Source of the DNA: Enterococcus saccharolyticus subsp. saccharolyticus
GTDB taxonomy: Bacteria > Bacillota > Bacilli > Lactobacillales > Enterococcaceae
Assembly: GCF_029023825.1 (NCBI RefSeq)
Contig: NZ_CP118957.1
Coordinates: 1,507,794 to 1,571,793, forward strand
Direction of reading: 5' to 3'
Length of the DNA: 64,000 nucleotides
The notes under the pieces: model-generated
What the model was told of the DNA's origin: nothing
The model's input: only the letters and a program-made list of their open reading frames with translations
Database searches by the model: none
Position numbers and translations under genes: made by a program
Shown: positions 43,251 to 52,458 of the stretch, in pieces
Position numbering within the stretch: position 1 is the first letter of the stretch
Layout of the letters: each line of letters starts with the position of its first letter

Positions 43251-43280
43251 ATTCTAACAATACTCATTTCTCATCGTCAA
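43251..43280 (-). promoter_or_regulatory. Predicted promoter of the purC operon
   Basis: TTGACG (43280-43275), an 18-bp spacer and TAGAAT (43256-43251) on the minus strand, with a predicted start near 43244. Confidence 0.65.
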
Positions 43281-43314
43281 CGATAACTTTACATTAATTA
43301 ACTTTATTTTTAAG

Positions 43315-43327
43315 ATAGTTCGTGTTT
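43315..43327 (-). promoter_or_regulatory. PurBox upstream of purC
   Basis: AAACACGAACTAT matches the PurBox consensus AWWWCCGAACWWT at 11 of 13 positions. Its centre is about 77 bp upstream of the predicted purC transcript start, the location from which lactococcal PurR activates. No purR gene is in the window. Confidence 0.6.
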
Positions 43328-43364
43328 AAGCCAAGAGATTTATCTTTATTTTACACTCACAAAA

Positions 43365-43378
43365 ATAAAGCGTTTACA
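43365..43378. promoter_or_regulatory. cre (CcpA) site between purC and the gene at 43444
   Basis: TGTAAACGCTTTAT (minus strand) agrees with TGWAARCGYTWNCW at 13 of 14 positions. It abuts the -35 region of the plus-strand promoter whose TATAAT is at 43399-43404, so CcpA would be expected to repress the gene at 43444. It is about 127 bp upstream of the purC start. Confidence 0.6.
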
Positions 43379-43398
43379 ACAAAGAACTTGGGTGTTAT

Positions 43399-43404
43399 TA
43401 TAAT
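43399..43404 (+). promoter_or_regulatory. -10 box for the gene at 43444
   Basis: A perfect TATAAT on the plus strand about 40 bp before the gene; the -35 region (about 43376-43381) is a weak match and touches the cre site. Confidence 0.5.
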
Positions 43405-43443
43405 GGCAGATGATAGTCTGGTTTCAAGGAGGACGACGAGTAT

Positions 43444-43815
43444 ATGATAACGTTTTATGAAGAAGCTCAGCATTTTGTGTCATATTTAACACCAGCAGAA
43501 AGAAAAAAAATGTTTTATGACCTTTCCAAAGTTTTACAACAATGCAGCGACACGCAAAAACGAAAACTTTCATGGAATGAACGAATGGTTTTTTTGACAA
43601 AACCTTATCGTCGTTGTAAACAACTTTTTCAATTTACCAATCATCATAATGAAGAGATTGTGATTCGAGAAGTCTATCAGTCACATTTTTTTCAACGTCA
43701 GTATCACATCGAAGTATTTTTAAATTTTAAAGAGACGTCGATTGAATTCGTCCAAACACTTTTTCTCATTTTAAAACGAGAGCTTTATACAATTAGTTTT
43801 ATTACCCAAAGATGA
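43444..43815 (+). CDS. Unknown protein, 123 residues
   Basis: A plus-strand gene lying between the purC and purB operons, both of which run the other way. It has AAGGAGG 11 nt upstream, its own TATAAT box and a bidirectional terminator after it. The product is soluble, rich in aromatic and charged residues (TPAERKKMFYDLSKVL, VREVYQSHFFQRQYHIEVF in essence), with no signal peptide or membrane segment. I recognise no family. The cre site over its promoter suggests carbon catabolite repression. Confidence 0.7.
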   Translation: MITFYEEAQHFVSYLTPAERKKMFYDLSKVLQQCSDTQKRKLSWNERMVFLTKPYRRCKQLFQFTNHHNEEIVIREVYQSHFFQRQYHIEVFLNFKETSIEFVQTLFLILKRELYTISFITQR

Positions 43816-43823
43816 ATCAAAGA

Positions 43824-43867
43824 CAAAAAACCCAATTCCCAAAAAGTTTGGAAATCGGGTTTATTTT
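43824..43867. terminator. Bidirectional terminator between the unknown gene and purB
   Basis: AAACCC-AATTCC and GGAAAT-C-GGGTTT form a stem with A-rich and T-rich flanks on both sides. Confidence 0.8.
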
Positions 43868-43878
43868 TATGCGGAAAA

Positions 43879-45177
43879 TTATTCAGCTAGACCAACACGC
43901 TCAAAAATAGTATCAACATTTTGTAAATGATGATTATAATCGAAAGCATCATCTAAGTCTGCTTTTGTTAAAACATTTGTCACTTTTTCGTCCGCTTCTA
44001 ATAATGGACGGAAAGCCGTTTGCTCATCCCAAGCTCTCGCTGTGTGTGGTTGTACTAAATCATAGGCTTGTTCACGTGTCATTCCGTGATCGATTAGTTT
44101 TAACATCACACGTTGGCTATAAATCAAGCCAAATGTTGCATTCATGTTGCGTTTCATATTTTCTGGGAAGACCGTCAAGTTTTTCACGATGTTACCAAAA
44201 CGGTTTAACATGTAGTTTAATAAAATAGTTGTATCTGGAATAATAATACGTTCTGCTGAAGAATGAGAAATATCGCGTTCGTGCCATAATGACACGTTCT
44301 CATAAGCAGTAATCATATGCCCACGAACCACACGAGCTAGACCAGACATATTTTCAGAACCAATCGGATTACGTTTATGTGGCATTGCTGATGAGCCTTT
44401 TTGACCTTTTGCAAAGAATTCTTCGACTTCGCGTGTTTCTGATTTTTGCAACCCACGAATTTCTGTTGCAAATTTTTCAATACTTGTCGCAACTAATGCC
44501 ATGGATGCTAAATATTCAGCATGTAAATCTCTTGGCAAGACTTGTGTTGAAACATCTTGGGGACGAATCCCTAATTTTGTACATACGTATTCTTCAACAA
44601 ATGGCGGAATATTTGCAAAAGTACCTACTGCACCACTGATTTTCCCAGCTTCAACACCTTTCGCAGCATGTTCAAAACGTTCGATATTACGTTTCATTTC
44701 AGAGTACCACAAGGCTAATTTCAATCCAAATGTAGTTGGTTCGGCATGAACACCATGTGTGCGCCCCATCATTACAGTGTATTTATGTTCTTTTGCTTTT
44801 TCGCCAATAATGTCTGTTAAGCGTTGCAAATCTTGACGTAAAATATGATTGGCTTGTTTCATTAAATAACCATAAGCAGTATCGACCACGTCAGTTGACG
44901 TCAAGCCGTAATGTACCCATTTGCTTTCATCTCCTAGTGTTTCAGAAACGGCACGCGTAAAGGCTACAACATCGTGTCTTGTTTGTTCTTCGATTTCTAA
45001 AATGCGTTGAATATCAAATGAGGCATTCGCACGAATTTTTTCAACGTCTTCTTTTGGGATTTCACCAAGTTCAGCCCAAGCTTCATCTGCTAAGATTTCC
45101 ACTTCTAACCACGCTTGATAGCGATTTTCATCTGTCCAGATTTGCCCCATTTCAGGTCGTGTATAACGTTCTAACAT
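43879..45177 (-). CDS. purB: Adenylosuccinate lyase
   Basis: A 432-residue fumarase/aspartase-superfamily enzyme that releases fumarate from SAICAR and from adenylosuccinate, acting in both IMP and AMP synthesis. The signature [16 protein letters not shown] is complete, as is [13 protein letters not shown]. It follows purK by 13 nt and closes the purE-purK-purB operon. Confidence 0.97.
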   Translation of the reverse strand: MLERYTRPEMGQIWTDENRYQAWLEVEILADEAWAELGEIPKEDVEKIRANASFDIQRILEIEEQTRHDVVAFTRAVSETLGDESKWVHYGLTSTDVVDTAYGYLMKQANHILRQDLQRLTDIIGEKAKEHKYTVMMGRTHGVHAEPTTFGLKLALWYSEMKRNIERFEHAAKGVEAGKISGAVGTFANIPPFVEEYVCTKLGIRPQDVSTQVLPRDLHAEYLASMALVATSIEKFATEIRGLQKSETREVEEFFAKGQKGSSAMPHKRNPIGSENMSGLARVVRGHMITAYENVSLWHERDISHSSAERIIIPDTTILLNYMLNRFGNIVKNLTVFPENMKRNMNATFGLIYSQRVMLKLIDHGMTREQAYDLVQPHTARAWDEQTAFRPLLEADEKVTNVLTKADLDDAFDYNHHLQNVDTIFERVGLAE

Positions 45178-45190
45178 AATTTATCTCCTC

Positions 45191-46318
45191 TTAATCCCAA
45201 ATTTTCGTTTTTTTGATTTCTTCTAATGTTCGGTCGATATTTTCAGTAACAATGGTAATATGTCCCATTTTGCGTCCTTTTTTCGCTGCGGATTTTCCAT
45301 AATAATGGAATTGCCAATGCGCTTTACGACCAATCATGCGATACGTTTCTTCCAAATGTTCCCCTAGCACGTTGACCATGACAGCGTCACTGAGTAGTCG
45401 CGTTTTGCCTAATGGCCAACCACAAATTCCACGAATATGCGCATCAAATTGACTCATATTACACGCTTCAATTGAATAATGACCGGAATTGTGTGGACGA
45501 GGCGCCAATTCATTCACATAAATACTTCCTGCTTCGGTTAAGAACATTTCAATTCCCAGCACTCCTCGCAAGTCTAATGCCTTAGCAATGACTGTCGCAA
45601 TTCGTTCTACTTCTTTCACAACATCTTGCGGAATATTTGCTGGTGCAATCGTTTCATGTAAAATATTATTACGATGAATATTTTCAACAACTGGGAAAGT
45701 GGTATACTCACGACCATTTCCGGCAACCATAATGGATAATTCTTTCTCAAAAGGAATCCACGCTTCTAATTCACACGTTCCTTCACGTAGTAAATTCATC
45801 GATGAAGCAAGGTCTGTACGACTCTTTAAGACATATTGTCCTTTCCCATCATACCCACCACGTGTCGTTTTTAAGACACATGGATAACCAATATTCTCAA
45901 TCGCATCTTGAATATCTGTAGGGCTAATAATTGTAGCATATGGTGCAATCACAATATTATTTGCTTCCAAAAAAGATTTCTCTAATAAACGATCTTGAGT
46001 AATTGCTAATAAATCGGTTCCTTGAGGCACCTCACAAAATGGCAAAATGGCATTTAAAGCTTCTACACTGACATTTTCAAATTCATAGGTCATGACATCA
46101 CTGCGTTTTGCCATTTCTTCTAACGCTAAAATATCATCATATTCAGCGATAATATGCCAATCAGCAATTTGTGCTGTCGGACAGTTTTCCATAGGGTCTA
46201 ACACACCTACACGAAAACCCATTTGTTTTGCACTCATGGTCATCATTCGACCTAATTGGCCGCCACCAACGATTCCAATCGTTGCACCCGGCATCAACGG
46301 TTTAACCAAGTTGATCAC
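45191..46318 (-). CDS. purK: N5-carboxyaminoimidazole ribonucleotide synthase
   Basis: A 375-residue ATP-grasp enzyme that carboxylates AIR to N5-[17 protein letters not shown] is the N-terminal loop; [16 protein letters not shown] and [18 protein letters not shown] are PurK signatures. The start codon is GUG (46318) inside the end of purE (17-nt overlap), with GGAAAG upstream. Confidence 0.96.
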   Translation of the reverse strand: MINLVKPLMPGATIGIVGGGQLGRMMTMSAKQMGFRVGVLDPMENCPTAQIADWHIIAEYDDILALEEMAKRSDVMTYEFENVSVEALNAILPFCEVPQGTDLLAITQDRLLEKSFLEANNIVIAPYATIISPTDIQDAIENIGYPCVLKTTRGGYDGKGQYVLKSRTDLASSMNLLREGTCELEAWIPFEKELSIMVAGNGREYTTFPVVENIHRNNILHETIAPANIPQDVVKEVERIATVIAKALDLRGVLGIEMFLTEAGSIYVNELAPRPHNSGHYSIEACNMSQFDAHIRGICGWPLGKTRLLSDAVMVNVLGEHLEETYRMIGRKAHWQFHYYGKSAAKKGRKMGHITIVTENIDRTLEEIKKTKIWD

Positions 46319-46790
46319 TACTTTCCATTACTGATTCTTCCATTTGTTTACGTTTTTGAGCAAGTTTATCTGCTACCTTTAAATCATACATTGAAAGCAT
46401 CTGTGCCGCAAGTATTCCTGCGTTAATTGCGCCAGCTTTTCCAATCGCTGTTGTAGCAACGGGCACTCCTCCCGGCATTTGAACAATTGATAATAATGAA
46501 TCTAAACCATTTAATGTTCGTGATTGCACTGGAACACCAATCACTGGTAAGGTCGTTTTTGCAGCAATCATCCCTGGTAAATGTGCTGCTCCTCCCGCTC
46601 CAGCAATAATAACTTTCAATCCATTTTCACGAGCATTTTCAGCAAAAGAAAACATAAAATCAGGGGTACGATGTGCAGAAACAACTTTTTTTTCATACGA
46701 CACGCCAAGTTCATCCAAACTATCACACGCACCTTTCATTGTTTCCCAATCAGACGTACTCCCCATCACAACAGCAACTAAAGGTTTCAT
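46302..46790 (-). CDS. purE: N5-carboxyaminoimidazole ribonucleotide mutase
   Basis: A 162-residue class I PurE converting N5-CAIR to [34 protein letters not shown] and the [17 protein letters not shown] loop are diagnostic. It leads the purE-K-B operon from the promoter at 46822-46850. Confidence 0.97.
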   Translation of the reverse strand: MKPLVAVVMGSTSDWETMKGACDSLDELGVSYEKKVVSAHRTPDFMFSFAENARENGLKVIIAGAGGAAHLPGMIAAKTTLPVIGVPVQSRTLNGLDSLLSIVQMPGGVPVATTAIGKAGAINAGILAAQMLSMYDLKVADKLAQKRKQMEESVMESSDQLG

Positions 46791-46821
46791 TTTCCAAACT
46801 CCTTCTCATTTATTCTTTTTC

Positions 46822-46850
46822 ATTTTAGCAATCGAAAAAAACAAAGTCAA
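46822..46850 (-). promoter_or_regulatory. Predicted promoter of purEKB
   Basis: TTGACT (46850-46845), 17 bp and TAAAAT (46827-46822) on the minus strand; start near 46815. Confidence 0.7.
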
Positions 46851-46879
46851 AACTTTAACGAATAATTATAAATCTATTT

Positions 46880-47512
46880 TCAAGAACGTTCGTGAAATAC
46901 TGAAAAATGTTTTTTTAATGCTTCTGAAGAAGAAAAGATCTGTTGTTGATATTTTTCATTGTAAAGTTGTATGACCTCACCCATTGATAATTGTGGGACA
47001 ATCATCATTTCAGTAGTCGCCAGTTTTTTCAACGTGGCAATGATTTGTTGATGATGTGCCTCTAAATCTCCTCGCAGATACCATTCAAATACTTCGTCAA
47101 TAAAAACGATATTGATTTCTTGAAGCCACGGGCAACTGCGAGAGAGTCGTGCAGTCGTCCCCGAAATTGTTTTTTCGTTGGTAAATAATACTGTCACGGA
47201 AGTCGTCTGTGGTAATTGTTCAAACAGAATTTCATCAATTTGTAAAATAGGAATCGGAAATATCCGCTGAATTTTTTCAATAAAAACAATATAATTTGTA
47301 CACGTCACTAGAATCGCATCTGGTTGATACTGCATTAATTCATCTAATTGTTTTTCAACATACTCTTTAATCATTTCTTCGTCTTCATTGTCTTGAATTT
47401 TAGATAGTAACGCTTCGTCCACTTTATGAATGCGTTCTAAGGGAACTGTTTGAAGTGCATTTTCTACAATTTCACGATTATTCAAATTCGCGTGTAAACA
47501 AACAATCCGCAT
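46880..47512 (-). CDS. Asp/Glu/hydantoin racemase-fold protein
   Basis: A 210-residue protein that looks like the Asp/Glu racemase superfamily: Cys71 in ILVTCTNYIVF corresponds to the first catalytic Cys. The second catalytic Cys position appears to be IVPQLSMG (residues 171-178), without Cys, so racemase activity is unlikely. The start at 47512 (MRIVCLHANLNN) has GGGGAG upstream. It lies between pbuX and purE but behind the pbuX terminator. Role unknown. Confidence 0.6.
   Translation of the reverse strand: MRIVCLHANLNNREIVENALQTVPLERIHKVDEALLSKIQDNEDEEMIKEYVEKQLDELMQYQPDAILVTCTNYIVFIEKIQRIFPIPILQIDEILFEQLPQTTSVTVLFTNEKTISGTTARLSRSCPWLQEINIVFIDEVFEWYLRGDLEAHHQQIIATLKKLATTEMMIVPQLSMGEVIQLYNEKYQQQIFSSSEALKKHFSVFHERS
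46885..46897 (-). promoter_or_regulatory. PurBox-like site upstream of purE
   Basis: TTTCACGAACGTT shares the CACGAAC core of the purC site and is centred about 76 bp upstream of the predicted purE start. It matches the PurBox consensus at about 9 of 13 positions and overlaps the 3' end of the upstream coding region. Confidence 0.42.
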
Positions 47513-47534
47513 ACGATTCTCCCCTCTAATTAGT

Positions 47535-47573
47535 AAAAAACATGCAGTAGTTTTTAACCACCGCATGTTTTTT
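47535..47573 (-). terminator. Terminator of xpt-pbuX
   Basis: ACATGC / GCATGT with an inner GGTGGTT/AACTACT pairing and a trailing T-run on the minus strand, overlapping the pbuX stop. Confidence 0.82.
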
Positions 47574-48867
47574 ATTCTTTCGTTTTCAACCCATTTAAGA
47601 CTAAATTTAAAACGACTGCTGTTAAACTACTCATCACAATCCCGTTACTCGTAAATAATTGTAGTGTTTCTGGTAAACGATCAAATAGTTGAGGAATCAT
47701 ATTGAACCCTAAACCAAATCCAATCGAGACAGCTACAATTAATAGGTTCTTATCATTATTGTAGTCAACTTTTGATAACATACGCATACCTGCAACAGCG
47801 ACCATACCGAACATGACTAACATACCGCCACCTAAAACGGCTTCTGGAATGACTTGTGCCAAGGCACCGATCTTAGGAAATAAGCCTAGAATAATTAAAA
47901 AGATTGCTGCAAAATAAATTGGTAATCTCGTCTTAATCCCTGAAAGTTGGACTAAACCAACATTTTGTGAAAACCCTGTATGAGGGAATGTGTTAAAAAT
48001 CCCACCTAATAAAATAGCTAAACCTTCTGTACGATACCCTCGTTTTAAATCTTCTCCTGTGACTTCTTGCTCAGTAATTTCTCCTAAAGCAAAATACACA
48101 CCAGTCGATTCAACCATACAAACAATCACAATAATAATCATTAAAATAATTGAAACAATATCAAACGTTGGCATCCCAAAATAAAATGGATGTGGTACTT
48201 GAAATACAGGTGCTTGACTAATCGCAGAGAAATTGACATCTCCCATAAAATAAGCTAATAACGTTCCGCCTGCTAAACCAATCAAAACAGCAATGGAGCG
48301 AATAAAACCACGGCCAAACGCTTGAATACCAATAATCAGTGCAATCGTTACAAAGGCTTGAAGTAAGTAACGTGGCTCACCAAAATTGCTCATTGAAACA
48401 TCGCCGCCACCCATTTTACCGATTGCCACAGGAATCAATGTTAACCCGATAACTGTAATGACTGTTCCTGTCACAATGGTGGGGAACAAAACTTTAATTT
48501 TAGAAAAAATACCGGCTGTAACCATTAAAAACAATCCTGCAACAATAATTGAACCAAAAACAGCTCCGATTCCTGCTTGTGAACCAATCATAATGGCTGG
48601 TCCAACCACTTGAATCGCACAACCTAAAATTACAGGTAATCCAATTCCGAAATATTTCGTCACAGTTAATTGTAAAAGTGTAGCCAAACCACACATGAAA
48701 ATATCCATTGAAATCAAGTACGTCATTTGCTGCGCATCCATGCCCAACCCTGTACCAATCAATAGCGGAACAGCAACTGCACCTGCGTACATCGCTAAAA
48801 GATGTTGCAGACCTACTAAAGCTGCTTTACCATTTTCTTCGTTCATTTGATTACGCATCTGCTTCAC
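47572..48867 (-). CDS. pbuX: Xanthine permease (NCS2 family)
   Basis: A 431-residue membrane transporter with about 14 hydrophobic segments. The opening [22 protein letters not shown] and the central [16 protein letters not shown] are NCS2 signatures. Linkage to xpt behind a guanine-type riboswitch points to xanthine (possibly also guanine) uptake with a proton. The GUG start at 48867 has GGGGAGG 9 nt upstream, inside the end of xpt. Confidence 0.93.
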   Translation of the reverse strand: MKQMRNQMNEENGKAALVGLQHLLAMYAGAVAVPLLIGTGLGMDAQQMTYLISMDIFMCGLATLLQLTVTKYFGIGLPVILGCAIQVVGPAIMIGSQAGIGAVFGSIIVAGLFLMVTAGIFSKIKVLFPTIVTGTVITVIGLTLIPVAIGKMGGGDVSMSNFGEPRYLLQAFVTIALIIGIQAFGRGFIRSIAVLIGLAGGTLLAYFMGDVNFSAISQAPVFQVPHPFYFGMPTFDIVSIILMIIIVIVCMVESTGVYFALGEITEQEVTGEDLKRGYRTEGLAILLGGIFNTFPHTGFSQNVGLVQLSGIKTRLPIYFAAIFLIILGLFPKIGALAQVIPEAVLGGGMLVMFGMVAVAGMRMLSKVDYNNDKNLLIVAVSIGFGLGFNMIPQLFDRLPETLQLFTSNGIVMSSLTAVVLNLVLNGLKTKE

Positions 48868-49432
48868 GGAAGGCTACCTCCCCATCAGCTAATGACGCAA
48901 TACGAGCTAGTGAAACAACGCGAATGCCCATATCTTCTAATAGTTGACGACCATCTTGGAAAGACTTTTCAATCACAATACCAACGCCTTCAACTTGCGC
49001 ACCTGCTTGACGACACAATTCAATTAAGCCCTTCGCTGCTTGCCCATTTGCTAAGAAATCATCAATAATTAATACTTTATCTTCGTTATTTAAAAATTTA
49101 CGTGAAATTGAAATGGTACTTGTTACTTGTTTTGTAAATGAATAAACAGAACTAGTTAATAATTCCTCATCCATTGTTAAACTTTTGGCTTTACGCGCAA
49201 AAATCATTGGAACATCCAACTGTTTTGCTGCATATAATGCCGGAGCAATTCCAGATGCTTCAATTGTGACTACTTTCGTAATGCCACTTTCTGTAAACAC
49301 TTCTGCAAAACGCGCACCAATTTTTTCCATTAATTCAGGATCGACTTGATGCGTAACAAAACTGTCAACTTTTAATACACCTTCTCCTAAAACATTGCCA
49401 TCCTTTTGAATACGACTAACTAATTCTTCCAT
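48851..49432 (-). CDS. xpt: Xanthine phosphoribosyltransferase
   Basis: The 193-residue salvage enzyme converts xanthine and PRPP to [17 protein letters not shown] near the N-terminus and the PRPP loop [17 protein letters not shown] are characteristic. The start at 49432 ([12 protein letters not shown]) gives the family length; the ribosome site is weak. It is first in xpt-pbuX under the purine riboswitch. Confidence 0.96.
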   Translation of the reverse strand: MEELVSRIQKDGNVLGEGVLKVDSFVTHQVDPELMEKIGARFAEVFTESGITKVVTIEASGIAPALYAAKQLDVPMIFARKAKSLTMDEELLTSSVYSFTKQVTSTISISRKFLNNEDKVLIIDDFLANGQAAKGLIELCRQAGAQVEGVGIVIEKSFQDGRQLLEDMGIRVVSLARIASLADGEVAFREADA

Positions 49433-49463
49433 CTTTACAAACTCACTTTCCTTCACTTTAATA

Positions 49464-49506
49464 AAATAAAAAGAGCACCTCTTTGCGAATACAGCAAAAA
49501 AGGTGC
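49464..49506 (-). terminator. Riboswitch expression-platform terminator for xpt
   Basis: GCACCTTTTTTGC and GCAAAGAGGTGC form a stem followed by TTTTTATTTT on the minus strand, between aptamer and xpt. Confidence 0.88.
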
Positions 49507-49522
49507 ACAAACAAACACTTTT

Positions 49523-49589
49523 TTACCTATAGTCCGATATTCCGGTATCGGGTAGAAACTGTCGACCTATTACGACGATATATAAGTAA
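49523..49589 (-). ncRNA. Purine riboswitch (guanine/xanthine type)
   Basis: On the minus strand P1 pairs TTACTTATA with TATAGGTAA. The loops carry the conserved AGTTTCTACC and the closing GGACTATAGG. The C of GACTAT is the base-pairing nucleotide of guanine-type aptamers (adenine-type has T), so guanine or hypoxanthine should terminate transcription of xpt-pbuX. Confidence 0.95.
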
Positions 49590-49616
49590 GAACTAATTAT
49601 GAAAAACACAACCATC

Positions 49617-49645
49617 ATTATGCCTATAAATTGGATAAAATACAA
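49617..49645 (-). promoter_or_regulatory. Predicted promoter of the xpt riboswitch transcript
   Basis: TTGTAT (49645-49640), 17 bp and CATAAT (49622-49617) on the minus strand, about 30 bp ahead of the aptamer. Confidence 0.55.
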
Positions 49646-49690
49646 GTAAACTCAATCATAAATTTGGATTTTCTCATTTTTCGTTCGATT

Positions 49691-50383
49691 TTAGTGTGAT
49701 TTTTTAAATTCATTTCGTTCACGTTCACGATAAAAGTCCATTTTCTTACTGAACAATTTCCCATTAGAAGGTGGTGTGTACGTAATTGCATTTGCGCCGG
49801 CTTCAATCGTTTCACAAATACTTTCTTCATTTGGACCACCCGTAGCAATAATTGGCAATTCTGGATAAAGTTTTCGGAAATGGCGGACTGTATCTGCCGT
49901 CTCTTTTCCTGCGCTAATATTAATAATTTTAACGCCCGCCTCAATTTTTTCATCAATCGGCGTATATTTACTCGTCACAGTACTGACTACAGGAATATCT
50001 ACTACACTGCATACTTCTTGAACTGTTTCAATAGGTGTCGGTCCGTTCAAGACGACCCCTATCGAACCTTGCGCTTCTGCAAAAAGACTCATATAAGAAG
50101 CACGTGTTCCTTGGGTTAGTCCTCCACCAACACCAGAAAAGACTGGAATATCAGCCGCTTCAATAATACTCTTTGTAATCGCTGGATGCGGAGTAAATGG
50201 ATACACTGCAATAACAGCATTCGCATTTGTATTACGAATAATCGCAATATCTGTTGTAAAAATAATCGACTTAATTTTTTTACCAAAAATAATAATACCA
50301 CTGGCTTCATCAATTATTTCTGGTACCTTCACAATATCTTTTCTTAACTCAGTGGTAATATTGGGAATAAATTGTTTGCTCAT
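49691..50383 (-). CDS. TIM-barrel protein of unknown function
   Basis: A 230-residue protein with beta/alpha-barrel features: VFSGVGGGLTQGTRA and the late IIATGGPNEESICETIEAGANAITYTPP resemble the phosphate-binding strands of ThiE/IMPDH-like barrels. Similar proteins in lactic acid bacteria are labelled only as hydrolase or beta/alpha barrel domain proteins. No catalytic motif is recognisable. It is just upstream of the xpt promoter but has no visible shared regulation. Confidence 0.6.
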   Translation of the reverse strand: MSKQFIPNITTELRKDIVKVPEIIDEASGIIIFGKKIKSIIFTTDIAIIRNTNANAVIAVYPFTPHPAITKSIIEAADIPVFSGVGGGLTQGTRASYMSLFAEAQGSIGVVLNGPTPIETVQEVCSVVDIPVVSTVTSKYTPIDEKIEAGVKIINISAGKETADTVRHFRKLYPELPIIATGGPNEESICETIEAGANAITYTPPSNGKLFSKKMDFYRERERNEFKKSH

Positions 50384-50399
50384 CGAAAATCAGCTCCTT

Positions 50400-51008
50400 T
50401 TAATCGTATTGATTAAGTTGATAGGTTTCGATTACATCTTTGATTTTTGCTGCATAACCTGGATCAGTGGCATAACCTGCTTCTTGCAAGGCATCTGCAG
50501 CAACTTGATAATTTGGAGCAGTGAGAACTTTTTCATATTTTTCAGGACTCCAGTCCACACCATTAACAAATAACATGGTATGATCATCCATTGACTCTTC
50601 CCAAGAATTGTACACACGAAAATCACCTTTAATCGTAATCCATTGTTCATTGACAAATTCTTGTGTGTCTAACGTGACTTTATTTTGGTTTCCATAAGCT
50701 TTAATACCAAATAAGTTATTGTACTCTTTGGCTAATTGACTATTGCCCCAATTCGATTCTAAAATCGCTTGTCCAATCACAATACTTGGTAAAATGCCAT
50801 AACCTTCTTGTAATTCTTTGGCATGAGGCAATAGATGATTGATAAATTCTTCTTTGGTCATATCTGGATTTTCTTGATATGCATACATCGTCTGTGACAA
50901 CATGGGATTGGCTAAACTTCTTAATGAAAAAATAAATGCCGCCCCAATCATCACAAAACCGATTAAAATGGCTGGTAAACGCAGCGCTTTTTTCTTTCTT
51001 CTATTCAT
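50400..51008 (-). CDS. GH73 peptidoglycan N-acetylglucosaminidase, membrane-anchored
   Basis: A 202-residue protein with an N-terminal membrane anchor (about residues 10-30) and a glucosaminidase domain. The catalytic Glu lies in IVIGQAILESNWGNSQLA, and NNLFGIKAYG and FRVYNSWEESMDDHT are family signatures. It would cleave the GlcNAc-MurNAc bond outside the cell in growth or separation. There are no cell-wall binding repeats. The start at 51008 is favoured by AGGG 5 nt upstream; a GUG two codons earlier is possible. It follows the VanY-type gene directly. Confidence 0.88.
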   Translation of the reverse strand: MNRRKKKALRLPAILIGFVMIGAAFIFSLRSLANPMLSQTMYAYQENPDMTKEEFINHLLPHAKELQEGYGILPSIVIGQAILESNWGNSQLAKEYNNLFGIKAYGNQNKVTLDTQEFVNEQWITIKGDFRVYNSWEESMDDHTMLFVNGVDWSPEKYEKVLTAPNYQVAADALQEAGYATDPGYAAKIKDVIETYQLNQYD

Positions 51009-51015
51009 ATACACC

Positions 51016-51798
51016 CTACTTTTCTTTTAATAAGTCAATGTACTCTTCTAGTGTCAGGTGATGTTCTTCGATATACTTCGCATGCTCTACGCCAACATAA
51101 CGAAAATGCCAAGGTTCATAGGTAATTTTAGTAATGTCTTCTTTGCCGTCTGGATAGCGAACGATAAATCCGTATTCTCTCGCATGTTCTGCCAACCATT
51201 TTGCTCCTGGTTCATCGCCGTAAGCAGGTTCTAACAAAACACGTGGATAATTTTGTTGCCAATTGGTGTCTACTACATCGATAGCTAATCCTGTGTGATG
51301 TTCGCTATAACCTGGTTCAGTCGACGTCTTTTTCGTCTCTTTAATCGCTGCTTCTTCTGTCATTCCTTGTGACATGTATTGATACACAGCATCATTAAAT
51401 ACCTGTTCTTGATAAGAGACCGAACGATATGAAGACACTAATGCTAAAGGATACCCTGCTTGTGCCGCCGCTTGTGTTAATTTTTCATAGGGTTCAATTA
51501 CTCGACGATCTAGTTGCATCACGCTGCCTGGAATTTCCACAAGGTTTTCTTGTGGGATATCTTTTTCTAAGGGATGTTCTGGTCCCACTAAAATTAAATT
51601 CCAATCATCTATTGAACCTTCAGGAAATGTCTCTTTCTTTTTTTCTTTTGCCTTTTGCTGGGTGGTTTCTTTTTCAGAAGCCACAAAAGACGAATCAAGG
51701 TCTTCGATCACGACTTTTCGTGTGACAAAACGATTAATTCCATAAATAACAACAATGCCAATTATCATTAAACTAATCGTTCGTAATGCTTTTTTCAA
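51016..51798 (-). CDS. D-alanyl-D-alanine carboxypeptidase, VanY/M15B family
   Basis: A membrane-anchored metallo-carboxypeptidase of about 260 residues. The zinc motif SEHHTGLAIDVVD (HxxxxxxD) and EPWHFRYVGVEHA (WH) are complete, and SSYRSVSYQEQVF precedes them. It would trim the terminal D-Ala from peptidoglycan stems. The start is most likely a UUG at 51798-51801, with AGAGGGG upstream; a GUG at 51816 is the alternative. With the neighbouring GH73 gene it forms a cell-wall remodelling pair; housekeeping rather than vancomycin resistance is inferred, as no van ligases are nearby. Confidence 0.87.
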   Translation of the reverse strand: MKKALRTISLMIIGIVVIYGINRFVTRKVVIEDLDSSFVASEKETTQQKAKEKKKETFPEGSIDDWNLILVGPEHPLEKDIPQENLVEIPGSVMQLDRRVIEPYEKLTQAAAQAGYPLALVSSYRSVSYQEQVFNDAVYQYMSQGMTEEAAIKETKKTSTEPGYSEHHTGLAIDVVDTNWQQNYPRVLLEPAYGDEPGAKWLAEHAREYGFIVRYPDGKEDITKITYEPWHFRYVGVEHAKYIEEHHLTLEEYIDLLKEK

Positions 51799-51817
51799 CA
51801 ACCTGTCCCCTCTCACT

Positions 51818-52330
51818 TTACTTATTATATGTTTCTTCTAAGTTTTCATTTACCCAATCTAATAAAGCAACTTGCTCATTTTCTAATTGTTGTTGAATAT
51901 AAGCTGGCAAGCGGAAAGTGAGAATATCATCAAAGCCCCATTCATCATAGGCAATTCCTACACGTAAGTTTAAGTATTGACTTGAACTATTTTCCTCTTT
52001 TGATTGAATCATTTCAACCGTCCCAAGACCGATGTTTAACCATTTACGAGCAATCGCAGTTTTCATTTTACGATATTCACTCACAGCAACACCACGTTTT
52101 TCCGGATAAATGATGGTTTGACGCAAAATCTTTTGCAACAACATCCATTCATAGTCACTAAACAGATTTTTTACTTTTTGATTCTCTTCGGGTGCCAATG
52201 ACCCCACCCCTTGTTTCCACTTCTCCCATTGTTCAGAAGAAATTCCTAAGTTATTCTCATAAAATAACGTTTCTGTGCCATATTGTTCATAAACAGCACT
52301 TAAAATTAATTCAATATATACATCATGCAT
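51818..52330 (-). CDS. Conserved protein of unknown function, upstream of vanY-like gene
   Basis: A 170-residue soluble, helix-rich protein opening MHDVYIELILSAVYEQYG and including YEWMLLQKILRQTIIYPEKRG and a C-terminal acidic stretch. I recognise no family. GGAGGG lies 7 nt upstream of the ATG at 52330; an in-frame ATG at 52345 overlaps the ribosome site. It is first in an operon with the VanY-type and GH73 genes. Confidence 0.7.
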   Translation of the reverse strand: MHDVYIELILSAVYEQYGTETLFYENNLGISSEQWEKWKQGVGSLAPEENQKVKNLFSDYEWMLLQKILRQTIIYPEKRGVAVSEYRKMKTAIARKWLNIGLGTVEMIQSKEENSSSQYLNLRVGIAYDEWGFDDILTFRLPAYIQQQLENEQVALLDWVNENLEETYNK

Positions 52331-52421
52331 AGACAATCCCTCCATCTTCCATTCTACTCAAATTTTATGATAAAAGAAACTTTTTCGCTACTACCTTTTC
52401 TCAATTTTAAACTAATTCTGT

Positions 52422-52427
52422 TATACT
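52422..52427 (+). promoter_or_regulatory. Extended -10 promoter of the oxidoreductase gene
   Basis: TGTTATACT (TG-n-TATACT) on the plus strand about 32 bp before the ATG; no clear -35. Confidence 0.45.
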
Positions 52428-52458
52428 AAGGATATCATTAGTCAAAGGAGAAGATAAA

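Noticed and set aside
51016..51798. Vancomycin-resistance gene vanY
   Set aside because: No vanH-A-X or sensor genes nearby; linkage with a GH73 enzyme and an anchor-type protein fits a housekeeping carboxypeptidase.
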